The notes beneath the pieces were generated by a model. It worked only from the letters and a program-made list of their open reading frames with translations. It was not told the origin of the DNA and made no database searches. A stretch of DNA of 64,000 nucleotides, from NCBI GenBank assembly GCA_963210315.1, contig OY723307.1, positions 248,001 to 312,000 of the forward strand. Reading direction: 5' to 3'. The stretch is from Rhynchopus euleeides (lineage: Eukaryota > Euglenozoa > Diplonemea > Diplonemida > Diplonemidae). Below are positions 20,301 through 30,123 of this stretch, piece by piece. Both the position numbers and the translations under genes were made by a program. Every line of letters starts with the position of its first letter. Position 1 is the stretch's first letter.

Positions 20301-20454
20301 TCGCATGGGCCGGTGCGGGGACTGCCACAGCAGTGCGAAATCACTCACACACTGTTGCGGCACGCACCACGCTGGCTATGCCTCACGCCCTCCTCGGAGT
20401 GGCACTGAGTTGGCCCCACACTCTAACCCGAGTGGGGCATCCGCTGTGACGTAG
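14392..20454 (+). CDS. LINE ORF2: OTU protease, APE endonuclease, reverse transcriptase, RNase H, duplicated Cys/His module
   Basis: About 2020 codons, numbered here from the GTG at 14395. An OTU-like cysteine protease spans about 115-235 (D120-G-N-C123, His230). The APE/EEP endonuclease spans about 298-545 (N304, E328, GDLN at 456-459, D506, H534), but the usual SDH triad reads P-T-H. RT runs about 840-1150, with LDFKKCFD (D983), NGIMQGCPIS and FVDD (D1075, D1076). A CCHC finger is at C1411, C1414, H1424, C1429. RNase H runs about 1622-1765 (D1629, E1672, D1699, D1752). Residues 1927-1992 contain two copies of C-x2-H-x4-C-x2-C-x9-CC-x2-HH. The first ATG is at 14710 (residue 106), just before the OTU domain, so translation starts there or by readthrough from ORF1. 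This protein would perform target-primed reverse transcription. Confidence 0.92.
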   Translation, partial: GVRRPLKGGPGLHPKASGSPGGGADQGIGGAPVAQHPLAAGEPSPQPPHRKPKPAGTGVTSAGPLDRAREHRSHAPGAGEPRGLRGGGGQEYSPSSVEQDDRWLAEMAQRLLAVREAVAKDGNCQYTGLAVQCAGWTAASLRAAVVEALGQDAERRATYAPDIDDPRAPPSYDDYIAAQAQSGVYGDGATLRVAAEVLGAQVWVLGTTDRLYLGRVGSGDKVICLTWRPFHYDVLRIPLTLARELAASTTNRWKLPTATPTPPPVAPTATAATTISPLRGPAPRPPPRRPAPRPASPGVLRVASANVTSLSTHLCDVADLKADVVALQETRVPDPSKGTLSSYFAAHGWSMHWGKGMPKVKGANGYEQTRPGGVAVMAKEGLVAQVVQPKTKLEKKLHDSTRLVHVVLATSNGKTALHILCVYGHSGMEVRVQRETLLQEALDLAAGLGQVPVLLLGDLNTNPETSAVLSQACRVGGWTDAAVSYAELKQQEVRNTCWASKEGTRLDICLLNPCAAPALRSVEVAEKGEYGIPTHCPLFVDLDLAAFRRPKQICILPAPFPKCRPTLGGAAAREVLLDVLTAEETKEGATGAQLLRRASACSENFLKRVHVGQLGRQETAYTGRAEGYHMQRSRVATKHRPASARGAGDKNTRAKDKLLGNLRTLILEGRHRLLESAPYPPTPNEEHAWGAAKKRLKGGGLPPGLEAALAGTTSQLPDLETMEMALVALEGSQRGMFDALRDERLRTWKARMQKAWTQEAGIVFSYLADRFCAPTTFMRREDGSFTACPKEADELLRSDTAWGGYFRKYATTPEPRWDTFRQRYSDFLPDPAEMECKTITAEDVGTALAKMSTSTSPGLHGWRVHELRQLPGNLLKLFAEVFNEVERSGEWPEQLMHAMICLIPKPGSSGEPLSQRPISITPVLYRVWAAIRVKPALKWLESIAPEDLHGCRPGHGAEDLIWHLAARIEEAHLTGQPLYGVALDFKKCFDTVPIDLTFCLAAELGFDGRVLRTLRAAYGSMQRHFRVSGTIGEGFLPTNGIMQGCPISVVLINVLVGVWMRMAEHRQGTRALSFVDDVYAVTPSPGTLQAVVDDSADFSHDTGMVICAEVKSHVFSTSPEPLTPIVYRTRDGTATPLRQRDSFDCLGAMLHARPLEGPEVPKSERVARRKEGAEQNLRRTSALPLPVQWKGQAAAMTAGSRLYYDALVTRWEDADIRRWRGLFVAALWSGPPRRAREAVLDVLHHAHRVDPAVAPRYRQITTWAMQVKKWGRCRVLSETAWDSRVRLTGTGPFALFRAALRWIGWSWSTATTLSYTDEAGRSIVFDPTAATTSGWGIFAHDLRQALRTQVAKALAGRRDDFAGAQHGIDGQATRCVLEGEGAAVTGYQRGLLRSVIAGAVPVRGRTGQGGICRYCNAGTPETVMHLWWECSAWDPIRQNHPITAVDRSTWPPCLALCGVAPAFRHGIPEDRQPLPLSFARRVDIVAQLHRYFIAILSARQEKDGLLDRSARHHRTLHYPWGWCTPNPEQACIPVLAPSTVKQTWGKRPPELWVALCDWLRGLKWGPQGGEHTVTLMELAVDFELSTGLTLPEVETRRIRPHTPDPPERGPREARPRIPEGASPGLTLYFDGGARDNGTPFALAGAGAVLYRDGLKVSEEILPLLNVRSNNIAEYEGVRAGLRLLRRGDPPPEGNVTVRGDSQVVLRHLKGEAVCRDKSLRPLFLSTARLAADLGPRITLTYEHVKRELNVDADALSNAAMDEAERQGETSQEQLRQDFAAFQKSILGKAHSLRQLCEVVRKTSKQPWHCGHTASSTVLTAIGGTVAGGLSRRAQLSPATESVMRSLQAHTAGPGLNQRDTAFHSRGMAWAATFAPQPHYPEGWQQAAQQWTASSRQANARTGRSWERRGAAPRTAPPGARRNAKMLTCALHWKPRCVDCRRRRLSEEDCCRDHHGKNDGLQVTMEFCKTHRMGRCGDCHSSAKSLTHCCGTHHAGYASRPPRSGTELAPHSNPSGASAVT

Positions 20455-20532
20455 GGGTGGGCGGGGAGTGGGCACAGATCCGCGCAGGGTTACCCACTTA
20501 AAACCACTATCACTACACACACACAACCCACT
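20455..20532 (+). other. LINE 3' UTR and CA-rich tail
   Basis: Seventy-eight bases follow the ORF2 stop, with GCGCAGGGTTACCCACTTAA and then a CACACACACA tail. The same UTR ends the truncated copy at 11803-11878. A recognisable relative (GTGCAGGGTTAACCCACCTA, then CA repeats) ends the minus-strand copy near 40880-40950. Conservation between diverged copies suggests it is the RT recognition end. Confidence 0.8.
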
Positions 20533-20641
20533 CTCTCACTGTCACTGAAACGGGCTTTCTATTCGTGCGCTCTCGGCAGCCCGTTCACCCCCCCCCCCCC
20601 TCCTCCCCCCCTTGCTTGGGATTTGATTGTCGAGAGTGAAG

Positions 20642-20704
20642 GCAAATACTACGAGAAACACTTGGCCTCTATGCTGTGAGTGTTGCATTGGACGCTTCCA
20701 CCTG
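20642..20704. repeat. Repeat A, copy 2
   Basis: Near-exact copy of 2691-2752. It is preceded by TTTGATTGTCGAGAGTGAAGGC, a motif that recurs at about 62863 and 63139. Confidence 0.85.
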
Positions 20705-20750
20705 TTGAACGGGCTCCACCTCTTGCACTTTGAAACCCCCCCCCCCATAT

Positions 20751-21004
20751 TTTTTTTTGATTTGACAACTCCGGTTTGGTGTACCTCGATGAGCTTACCT
20801 TACCTTGTCGTCGGACACAACATATCATCGTTGTCCCAAACCCCGTAACCCACGTGAAGTGGATCATCTGAAGTGCAGAATGAGGTGGAGCAGGTGGAGC
20901 ACGAAACATAAGTAAACCATAGCAAGAGAGGCCAGCAGCAGTCCCGAGTCCATCGCGTTCCTCGTAGCATTTCCCGTACCACACAGGTGTGTTATGTGCA
21001 AAAT
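20751..21004 (+). repeat. 5'-truncated copy of repeat C (3' terminal 250 bp)
   Basis: Matches 6956-7206 and 25335-25584 from the T-run to GTGTTATGTGCAAAA. It is followed at once by repeat A copy 3. Sharing only the 3' end with the full copies is the pattern of a 5'-truncated retrocopy. Confidence 0.85.
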
Positions 21005-21058
21005 ACTACGAGAAACACTTGGCCTCTATGCTGTGAGTGTTGCATTGGACGCTTCCAC
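21000..21058. repeat. Repeat A, copy 3
   Basis: Near-exact copy of 2691-2752, joined to the truncated C copy through a shared GCAAAA. Confidence 0.85.
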
Positions 21059-23295
21059 CCAGGACCCTTAGGACCCAAGGACTTAGGGACGCCGCGCGAA
21101 CGGTCTACTATTGAAGTGATCAGGCTCCGTCGCCCATCGTATGCATCCCTCCGATGGTAATGTACCGCTTTCTACGTTGTCACGAGCACCTTGTACGGAA
21201 AACGATCGAACCTCACTCGCTGAGGGGATCCGCCTGCCTCGGCCGTGTGCCGCCGTCGTGTGGTCAGCCTCGTGATTCTTGGTGTGCCCTATCGACAACA
21301 TGCCTGTCTCTCCAGTTGCCGCACCCGGCGAGAGAGTTGATGCGTCTCAACCCGGCGAAACTAAGGGAGTAAAGGTTGCACACAGCCCCGCCTGTGCTGC
21401 AACCACCCGCTCTTGGCTGACCCCCGACGTCTGGTGCGTTTCCCACTCCGGGTATTTGAATCCTCACCCTGTACCTCTTCGGGATCCTCCATCCCCTGGG
21501 GAACCCTTCCCCTCGAGGCTTCTTCACGTCTCCGACATATTGGTGTGTGCCCACATGACCCTTCTTCCTGACATCCTCGATGTCGTTTTGCACCCCGGGC
21601 GATGCACTGAGACGGCCGTATCCAGGTAGTCAGTGGCCATGCCCAGCCCCTCAGCGTGACAGTCCTCTGGTGCGCTCCCAGCACCACCACCGCGACGCTC
21701 GTGCATATTCAGCCACCATGACCCGGCAGCTCTCGCCTGGGGACAGGGCTCGGCGGATCGAGAAATCACAGTCTGAAACTCGCCTCCCAGCTCCTCCGCA
21801 GCAGTCTACTGTCCGGCCGTCTTAAACTCTCGCCCTTCGGGAGCCCGGCCAACACCCGGTGCTTTCCGGCGTGATCTCGATCGCTCTGTGGCTCTCTGTG
21901 TCCTCTCCGGTCTTCGCTGGCTGCGAGCGAGTTGCGGGGTGAAGCCCAACGCGCCTCTTCATGGCGCACTGGAGACGCTGCATGGAGTGCCCAGGGGTAG
22001 GTGTGAGAGGTGCCGGCCCTTCTGGGTGAAAGAGGGCGATCGCGCGCACTGTCGTCTCCTGAACTCCGCTCGAGCGGTGGACAACACGTTCCTGCGGCCC
22101 CCTTCCCACTGGGCTGATCCCCACTGTACCTGCCCCATCGCCCGCCTCGTAGACAGCGCATCAAACGGAGGCCCTGTGGCCCCACGTGGCGTCGATTCAG
22201 TGGTAACGCCCGGACTCAGTGTGGAGGGCGTATTTCCCGGTGCGTGAGGAAATTCGAGGCCCTGGAGGTGTGGGCATGCCAGAAGGATTCTCGGAGTCGC
22301 CTTCTTAATGAGAGAGGTGAGTCCCCGCGGACCGGAGCTTGTCGCACGCTGCAGTCGCTGTTCGGGCTTGTCGAGTAGGCTGCTGGGTACTCGGGAAGAC
22401 TGGCTGACTGCCCCCCAACCTTGTGGAATGATCTCGGCCCGCTGCCATGGCTGCGGTTTCGGTGGACCCCCTCAGCGGCGGCACCGCTGACACAGGCGAT
22501 GCGGACGCGTCTCTCAGTCGCTGCTTCTTTTGCTCCCCGAGCAGTGCAGCTTGGGAGAGCGTCTCGGCTGTGTTGGATACCTGATCTCTGTGTATGTCCC
22601 ACGGCACCTCGCAGGTGTCCAGTCAGCAGCTCCCCTTCCCTGCATGGAACTGTGAGGTCGTACGTCTCAACACCGGGCCACAGACGCCCGGAACTCCCCC
22701 TGACCCCTGTGAATAATGCAGGCTTGAATGTGTGTCCCCCGGCAGGGAGACTATGCTTCGACGGAGTATGCCCCGCTTGGGGCGTGTGCGGGCATCCGCT
22801 TGACGCCGGGGTGCGCGTAGTCGGCATTCGCGCAGATAAGCTGGGCACGACAGACGTGCCGGCTTCTCGGGGGCGTGTCCGGGGGCGTTGCATTGGTACA
22901 CGAAAACTGTCGCCCTCGGAAAGCTCACGTCGCGTCACCGTGCTCGAGCTGGATCTGGCAGGCTGTGTGTGACAGGCCACCCTTCCGCCTTCAGGTGCCG
23001 TCGCTCGGGCAAAAAAGGTGTATTTCTCAATCAAGAGAGTACGCCCCTCACGATTGTGGCACGATTGTGTCTCCCCGGGTCAGGCTCGGTATTCCAGTCG
23101 AAAGCGTAAATGCCCCTCGGCACTGTGCTGGGCGGGGTTGTGTCTCGGTCAGGAGAGGAGGTGCCCCTCAGGCAAAATCCTGCGTCTCGCGGTCGGGAGT
23201 GAGTGCCCCTCGGCAGGAATGTGTCTCGGCCAGGTGTCCCTCAGGCAGGGAATGTAATGTCTCGGCCCGGTGTCCCTCGGGCATGAATGTGCGTC

Positions 23296-23830
23296 TTGGC
23301 CAGGTGCCCCTCAGGCAGGGTGCCCCGTAGGCGGAAGTGTATGTCGCGGCCAGATGCCCCTCAGGCAGGGTGCCCCGTAGGCGGAAATGTATGTCTTGAC
23401 CAGGTGCCCCTCGGGCAGGGTGCCTCGTAGGCGGAAGTGTATGTCTTGGCCAGGTGCCCCTCGGGCAGGGTGCCTCGTAGGCGGAAGTGTCTGTCTTGGC
23501 CAGGTGCCCCTCGGGCAGGGTGCCTCGTAGGCAGAGGTGTCTGTCTTGGCCAGGTGCCCCTCGGGCAGGGTGCCCCGTAGGCGGAAGTGTGTGTCTTGAC
23601 CAGGTGCCCCTCGGGCAGGGTGCCTCGTAGGCGGAAGTGTCTGTCTTGGCCAGGTGCCCCTCGGGCAGGGTGCCTCGTAGGCAGAGGTGTCTGTCTTGGC
23701 CAGGTGCCCCTCGGGCAGGGTGCCCCGTAGGCGGAAGTGTGTGTCTTGACCAGGTGCCCCTCGGGCAGGGTGCCTCGTAGGCGGAAATGTATGTCTTGGC
23801 CAGGTGCTCCTCAGGCAGGGTGCCCCGCAA
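23296..23830. repeat. 50-bp tandem satellite in repeat C, copy 2
   Basis: About ten 50-bp units; the order of variant units differs from copy 1, consistent with unequal exchange. The 84-bp array follows at about 24450-25190. Confidence 0.9.
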
Positions 23831-24449
23831 GCGTAAGCTGTAGGTATGTCGTGGCCAGGTGCCCCTCAGGCAGGTAATGTCTCGGCGAGATGCCCCTCGG
23901 GCAAGAAAAATGCGTCTCGGCTAGGTGCCCCTCAGGCAGAAGTGGGTGTCTCGGTCCGATGCTCCTCGGCAAGATCGTGTCTCGGTCAGGAAAGTAGGAG
24001 TTGGATATCACTGACGTCACTTTGCTGCATCAGTATCGACCCATTTATCAGCACCCGACTGTTGCTCTTGGTCCCGCCTTTGTCAGCGCCTCTGTGACGG
24101 AACCTCCAGCTGAAGTATGCGTTTGGAAACCTTGAGCGCGATCAAGCGTGAAGCAGGTTTTCGGCGAGGCGCGGTGATAGTCTCGATGGCTGATGGGAAT
24201 GTCCTCAATCCGCTGCGGCCACGGGCGCAGCGCTGTCCCGCTGTCACGTTCATAAGCGGCGGAGGACCACCTTGAACACCACGGCGTCATCATCCCCATC
24301 TTTTTGCGCCCCTCCTTCGTGCTGATCCCCCCGTGCACCTCGCCGTCATTTATTAGAACCAGTGCGTGGGGGTGTTGTTGTCCTCAACCGCGGCTTCAGC
24401 CCTCTTGAGACCTGACACGAGCATGGTGTGAGGGTCGTCTTCTCGGTCG

Positions 24450-25190
24450 GGATTTGGTGCCCCTCGGGCAAGATTGTGTATCTCTCGGTCGGGAGAGCGG
24501 GTGCCCCTCGGGAAAATATTTTGTCTCGGTCAGGAGAACAGGTGCCCCTCGGGCGAGATGCTGCGTCTCTCGGTCGGGAGAGTGGGTGCCCCTCGGGCAT
24601 AGTTTTGTCTCGGTCAGGATAACGGGTGCCCCTCGGGCAAAACTGCGTGTCTCTCGGTCGGGAGAGTGAGTGCCCCTCGGGCAGAATATTGTCTCGGTCA
24701 GGAGAACAGGTGCCCCTCGGGCGAGATGCTGCGTCTCTCGGTCGGGAGAGTGGATGCCCCTCGGGCAGAATATTGTCTCGGTCAGGAGAACAGGTGCCCC
24801 TCGGGCGAGATGCTGCGTCTCTCGGTCGGGAGAGTGGATGCCCCTCGGGCAGAATATTGTCTCGGTCAGGAGAACAGGTGCCCCTCGGGCAAGACTGCGT
24901 GTCTCTCGGTCGGGAGAGTGGGTGCCCCTCGGGCAAAAATTTTGTCTCGGTCAGGAGAACAGGTGCCCCTCGGGCGAGATGCTGCGTCTCTCGGTCGGGA
25001 GAGTGGGTGCCCCTCGGGCAGAATATTGTCTCGGTCAGGAGAACAGGTGCCCCTCGGGCAAAACTGCGTGTCTCTCGGTCGGGAGAGTGAGTGCCCCTCG
25101 GGCAGAATATTGTCTCGGTCAGGAAACCAGGTGCCCCTCGGGCAAGACTGCGTGTCTCTCGGTCAGGAGAGTGGGTGCCCCTCGGGCAGG
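24450..25190. repeat. 84-bp tandem satellite in repeat C, copy 2
   Basis: About nine 84-bp units of the same two-half design as 5903-6830. The net difference from copy 1 is 168 bp, exactly two units. Confidence 0.9.
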
Positions 25191-25575
25191 GTAGAATGCT
25201 GCGTCTCTCAGACGGTCAGATCGTGTGTCCCTCAGTCAGGAGAGGAGGTCTCGGTCGCTAAAAACGCGCCCCCTCGGGCAGAGTGGTTGTGTCATCGCTG
25301 TTGTGTCACACCAATTGCCTCTCGGGCGGTGTGTCTTTTTTTGATTTGACAACTCCGGTTTGGTGTACCTCGATGAGCTTACCTTACCTTGTCGTCGGAC
25401 ACAACATATCATCGTTGTCCCAAACCCCGTAACCCACGTGAAGTGGATCATCTGAAGTGCAGAATGAGGTGGAGCAGGTGGAGCACGAAACATAAGTAAA
25501 CCATAGCAAGAGAGGCCAGCAGCAGTCCCGAGTCCATCGCGTTCCTCGTAGCATTTCCCGTACCACACAGGTGTG

Positions 25576-26151
25576 TTATGTGCAAAAAAAAAAATGCAAG
25601 TCTCCCACATCACCTTGAAGGCTTCTCGCAATATGCTCGGGCCTACCGGAGGAGGAATCACACCACAGTGCTAATAAAGACATGCATGGAGGAGGGCAAA
25701 AGGAGGCTCCGTATAGAGTGCTAAACCAGCAAGGGTTGTGTGAAGGGGGCGACAACCTCCTGGAAGCTTCCGAGGGGGGGTTGTGTCGGATTTGAAGGGG
25801 GTGGTGGGTGGGGTGGGGTGGGGTGGACTCGTCAGACCCGGCCTGACCAGTATCAGTATTGGGAGTGGCTTTGCAGAAACGTTGCTGAAAAAAATGGATG
25901 CAGCAATTAGCTGTGTCCGTTTTTTTTGTCTCGCTTTTCCTGCGGTTTGGAGTGGAAGGCCACTCGCGTTTCGTGGCATCGACCATAAGAACAATGTGTG
26001 GTTCACATAATCTTTGAAAATCCGCAAGTGCAATGATGACCAAGCGAGCTGCCTGCTGAGCTGCAGGCAGGCTTCTGCTGTAGTTCCCGAACCCGAAAAT
26101 GGCTTGTTGCGGCTTGTGCCATACAAGAGGGTTCTCTTTGGATTCTGACAT
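25576..26151 (-). CDS. Hypothetical ORF, possibly an exon
   Basis: The first ATG of a long minus-strand frame is at 26151 and opens 191 codons starting MSESKENPLVWHKPQQAIFG. The first 100 residues have balanced, non-repetitive composition; the last 80 are Pro/Ser/His-rich and probably not coding. It may be a 5' exon with a splice site near residue 60-100, or chance. I recognise no family. Confidence 0.25.
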   Translation of the reverse strand: MSESKENPLVWHKPQQAIFGFGNYSRSLPAAQQAARLVIIALADFQRLCEPHIVLMVDATKREWPSTPNRRKSETKKTDTANCCIHFFQQRFCKATPNTDTGQAGSDESTPPHPTHHPLQIRHNPPSEASRRLSPPSHNPCWFSTLYGASFCPPPCMSLLALWCDSSSGRPEHIARSLQGDVGDLHFFFCT

Positions 26152-26239
26152 TTTGTAAAAAGAGCGTCTGGCAGTTGCTTTGAACTTGATTATTTTGAAG
26201 TACTTTTGTTGTCTGAACGTCACAGTATGGTATAGCAAT

Positions 26240-29008
26240 AAAAGAGCAGACTATGGGGGTCTTCGCTACGGGGTGGTCGTCAGTGCATGTTAGTGCATTT
26301 CCTGTTGAATTGGCTGAAAACTGACGAATATTGACGAAGGATAACGACCAGCAAAGACCCCCTATAAGTTAATTCGTATGTTTCGATTCCTTCCCACGGC
26401 TTGTTCCTGACAGAGCAGGGGCAAAAAACACAATCAAACGTGATAAAGAAGTATTCACTGTTGTCGTCTCGATGATGGTCCTCGGCTGCTTGCAGATCGC
26501 CTGAGCACTCTCCAAAGAGCCAGAACCAAAAGAGCCAACTCCAGACAGCGCTGTGCGCTGCCATTAGACTGCAGTCAGATAGAACACGAGAGAAAATATG
26601 GGCTGCAAATAGCATCAAACGATTTACAGCAGTCTTGCGAGACCAGGAACCTGGATACAGCAGGAGGAAGGTCAAGTTGGGGTTTGCCTGTGGCGCAAAG
26701 CCTTGTGGTGGGTGCCGAACTGCACTGTGCTGGCCCGATGAAGGAGGCGCGTGTGGCCCCCATACGATCCACCCAGCAGTCAGAACGTCCCTCGCCCGAG
26801 GGAGGGTTCGGCACCACTCACAAGCTGCGCTGCTCGCGACCTCTGTGCCTCCTTTACTCGGAAGGACAAGAAAATTGATAGAAGAAAAATGAAAAATAAA
26901 GAATGTGTGCGGGCGGGTGGTGGGGCCCTAGTTTACGCAGTGCGCGGGGGCCAAACGCACACACCCCAACCCTGTGTATATCACACGCAGTCAGGTCTTT
27001 TCCTGCATGGGGGGGTGGAGGATGAAGCAATCGGGTGGGCAAGCGACAAACTAAAAGCAGGCCCGTGATCCCCCTCCTGAGGAGAGAGCAGTGGCACAGC
27101 AACGGGGGCAGTGGGGGGGAACCAAGCGTGTGCAGCAGGCCAGGGATCAATGTTGCGGGAGAAGTCACCCAGTGCATAGCAAGGGGAGCACAACTAAGGG
27201 GGGGGGGGGGGGTGGAGAAGCGATTCAAACGAAAATGTTCTGGAAAATATATAGATCAGCCTCGATTCGTGCGTTCTGGTTCCCGTCAAAGCTCTGGCAC
27301 AGCGCCGGCATTGGTTCGATCTGAAGGTAATGCCGCTTGAGTTTTTGTGACGCCACCACAATGACGCTCTCTTTTGTGCGAGGTCGACGCACCACCGGCC
27401 TGGGCAACTGTGTTCAGACCCGAACACAGGCGGGCAACAAACGAAAGCGAATCCATTTCACCCCGGGAGGTGGGCAGAATTGCAATCACAGCCTCGCGAT
27501 AAACCCCCCCCCCCCCGAACACACAACAATGAAGAGTAGCATTTGCCCACCTGGAGCAACACTCGATCAGTCGAAGAGACGGGCATTTTCGGAATGTAGT
27601 ATCATGGTGCGGTGTTGTTTGACTCTCACACATCTCATTAAAAATCCGACAAAAAAATGAATATGCTGTCAATCGCTTGAGAAAGAGAATAGAGAAAAGA
27701 GAAAAGAGAGAAGGCGGTGGGGTGGGGTGTGGGGTGGGTGTTCTGTGCAAAATTCAAACATTCTGGGGGGCCCAGCTGGACCATATGCCCCTCCAGCCCG
27801 CCGAAACTACGTTGGCCAGGCTGAGGTGGGGTGTGCCGGGCCTTTGGAAGGAGAGAAAGACATATGACGCTTGGAGAATCAAGTTCAAAACCGGGCTGCC
27901 CGCCTGCTAAACACCCCCTTTTCGTTGGGGGGGGGGTATTCTGGTCCCGTCTCAAGGCGGTTCGGAGGTGGCCCCAAAAGGGGCGTTCAACCGTGCAGAC
28001 CAGGTGGTCCGCACCGAATTAGACGTCACCACAGGAATCCCATCGCTCTGCGCCCCTCTGTGACACTGCGGGAGGGGTCAACCTGAGCGTCACACCTTGC
28101 AACCGGTTTTTGCGAGGCTCTCACTTCCTTCTTACCCTTCTGCAGTTCGGTGACGCCGGGTGTGAAACGAGGGCCCCTCCCCGCAGGCAGCAGACTGACT
28201 CAGAGCAAAGAGCCCCTGCGTCGAAAGAGCCTCACTTGGGGGAGGGGGGGGGGGGGCGGGAGGGCCTACACGTGGGTAGTGACTGCACGGGGGATGTCAT
28301 GTTTCTTCATGCTTCAGATTCTGTATGAATGCGGCTCCCAAATGGCTAGCGCTCCCAAGGCGAGAGGGGCGAGAAAAGGTCTCTCTGTTTGTTCTTGCAT
28401 GGATATGTTTTTTTTGCGTTGTTCGGAACATTTCTGGGGATGTTCAATCTGCGGTTTTAATTTGTGCGCCAAAAGAAGACCGGGGAAAAAATATTATTCT
28501 TCTCCTATTTTTCTTTTCGCAATCGCGCAGGACACGGTTCACGGCTGCAGCCCACATTGATCGATTATTGAAACGGTGTTTTTGGCCGTGTTTTCTAACA
28601 GCCCACGGTGAGAGGGCACAATTGGCGTGACATGCGGGCATTCGTGACAGGAGAGGCAGTTCATCAGAACAAAAAAAATCGAAGGAGAACAGGATAGAAC
28701 CAAAATCCATTCACGGTGGTCACACGTGTCGTCAGAGGGAGAGGCGATCCCTTGCATTGTCTGCAACATATCCCATGGGCTAGCGCTGTCTTTGCTACGT
28801 GAGACGTTAGCATGGGAGGAGTGATCTGAGGTGATATGTGGCTCTGCAATAGCGGCACAGCGCGTGCCGCACTCCGGCCAATGGGGCCTGCTTACTACTG
28901 CGTGTTCCATTTCCTCCTTCATGATCATGAGGCTACAGAAGAAAATACAGCAAGAAGGGAAATATTGAACGAATTGGTGCTGTTGTTGCCACCACAGCAG
29001 ATGTCCTG
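26240..29008. other. Unassigned intergenic sequence
   Basis: No supported gene. It contains a short inverted repeat (TATGGGGGTCTTCGCT at 26250 against AGCAAAGACCCCCTATA near 26350), G-runs near 27200 and 28240, and one copy of the TGGCCGTG-hairpin motif at 28560-28618. Confidence 0.5.
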
Positions 29009-29016
29009 GGGGGGGG

Positions 29017-30123
29017 CAGGGCTGTAAATAAGGTTTGGGGGTCAGGAGTCGGGAGTCGGTTATTTACAGTCACCTAAGGTACCTGGGGTGGGGGGCTGGG
29101 GGGGACGGGCGGTCTCAAACCCTACTCAATCCTGCACGCATCCTGTAGTACGGCCACCTCTGCCGTGGAGAGTCCCATGGACCCTCCAGCAGTCGCCCAC
29201 CATTCGGTCAGGGCGGACTGACTCGGCGCTTGCGGGGTCTTCCCGCGTGCGAGGTGGTCCGCGAAGAAGCACGCGACGCACAGCGCCATGTTGGCTGTCC
29301 CAGCCAACCCCCCACTTCGCCCGCAGCGCCCCACACGCTGCGAGCACCTCACTCACGGCAGCAGTATTTGGCTGCATAGCTCTCAGTATTTCCCGTGCAT
29401 GCAGCGCATGCATCCACAAATTTTGTGGATGCATCCACACACAGCCTGGAGCTCCGAAGCCCTGCATGCAGGCCTGCCTGCAGTGGATGAATGCCTGTAT
29501 GCCAAATCGAAAATCCATTTTTTGACATTTTCGGGCATCCCTGGATGCCGTGGATGCATGCATGGATGCATCCACACCATCCACGGCCCCACTGAGAGCT
29601 ATGTTGGCTGTGAGTCAAACACTAATGCCTCTACCTGAGGCATGTTTTGTGTCGCAACAGTTGCGTCACATGTGTGACGCATCTGTGTGGAGTGTGTGTG
29701 GTTGTGCACGTGTGCGCTGCGGTATGCTCAACCACCTGATGGGGGCGGAACACAACTCTTCTTGGGAGCTGCCAGGATCTGGCAAAAGGGGCGGGAAAGG
29801 GGCGCCGTATTCACAGCAGTGGTTTGGCAATGAACTCACCCCAGTTCAGAGACCGGTAATGAAGAAGATGACTGGGAGGCACACACCATGTCCCACCCAG
29901 CGGGACCCCCACACCCCCACCCACCCATCGGGACCCCCCCTCCTCGGGTGTTCCAAAAACCCTTTCTTTTGAATATTTGGAGTCTGTGCGGATCGCAGTG
30001 GGGTCATTTTGGCCATGGGGTGCCTAATACCGCACATTCCCTAAGGGAAGCAAGGCAACCCTCCCAATCCCAAAAAATCCGGCGCGAGTCGGGAGTCGGG
30101 AGTCGGCCTTATTTACACCCCTG
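29017..30123 (-). mobile_element. hAT-like non-autonomous transposon, copy 2 (inverted)
   Basis: Reverse-complement copy of 9020-10133 with few substitutions; it lacks one CCGACTC heptamer near one end. Its ends are CAGGGCTGTAAATAAGG and CCTTATTTACACCCCTG. It lies in a G-run, so GGGGGGGG flanks both sides, compatible with an 8-bp duplication. It contains the same nested inverted-repeat insert (near 29376-29603) and the 55-codon ORF. Confidence 0.75.
29122..29289 (-). CDS. 55-codon ORF within hAT-like copy 2
   Basis: Encodes the same 55 residues as 9854-10021. No domain recognised. Confidence 0.3.
   Translation of the reverse strand: MALCVACFFADHLARGKTPQAPSQSALTEWWATAGGSMGLSTAEVAVLQDACRIE

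Larger units (their letters stand above)
11879..20532 (+). mobile_element. Full-length non-LTR retrotransposon with OTU, APE, RT and RNase H domains
   Basis: The element has a very short 5' leader (about 26 bases before the ORF1 ATG), ORF1, ORF2 and a 78-base 3' UTR ending in a CA-rich tail. There are no LTRs and no poly(A). The combination of OTU-like protease, APE-like endonuclease and RNase H recalls the RandI/Dualen group described in green algae, but I see no restriction-like endonuclease after the RT. Both ORFs are open. A diverged decayed relative lies at 40900-45484, so the family has been active over some time. Confidence 0.9.
21261..25584 (+). repeat. Repeat C, copy 2
   Basis: Direct repeat of 2763-7206, about 18.5 kb apart, with few substitutions. 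It has one more 50-bp satellite unit and two fewer 84-bp units than copy 1. It ends GTGCAAAAAAAAAAATG, a longer A tail than copy 1. The 200 bp before it (21061-21260) is unique in the window. Confidence 0.85.

Noticed and set aside
22216-23034. 272-codon minus-strand ORF in repeat C copy 2
   Set aside because: The same frame is shorter in copy 1, has Ser/Arg/Pro-biased composition and no recognisable domain; high GC explains the length.
2763-25584. Repeat C copies as LTRs of a giant LTR retrotransposon
   Set aside because: No TG..CA ends, primer-binding site, gag, protease or integrase between them, and the enclosed RT belongs to a non-LTR element with its own 3' tail.
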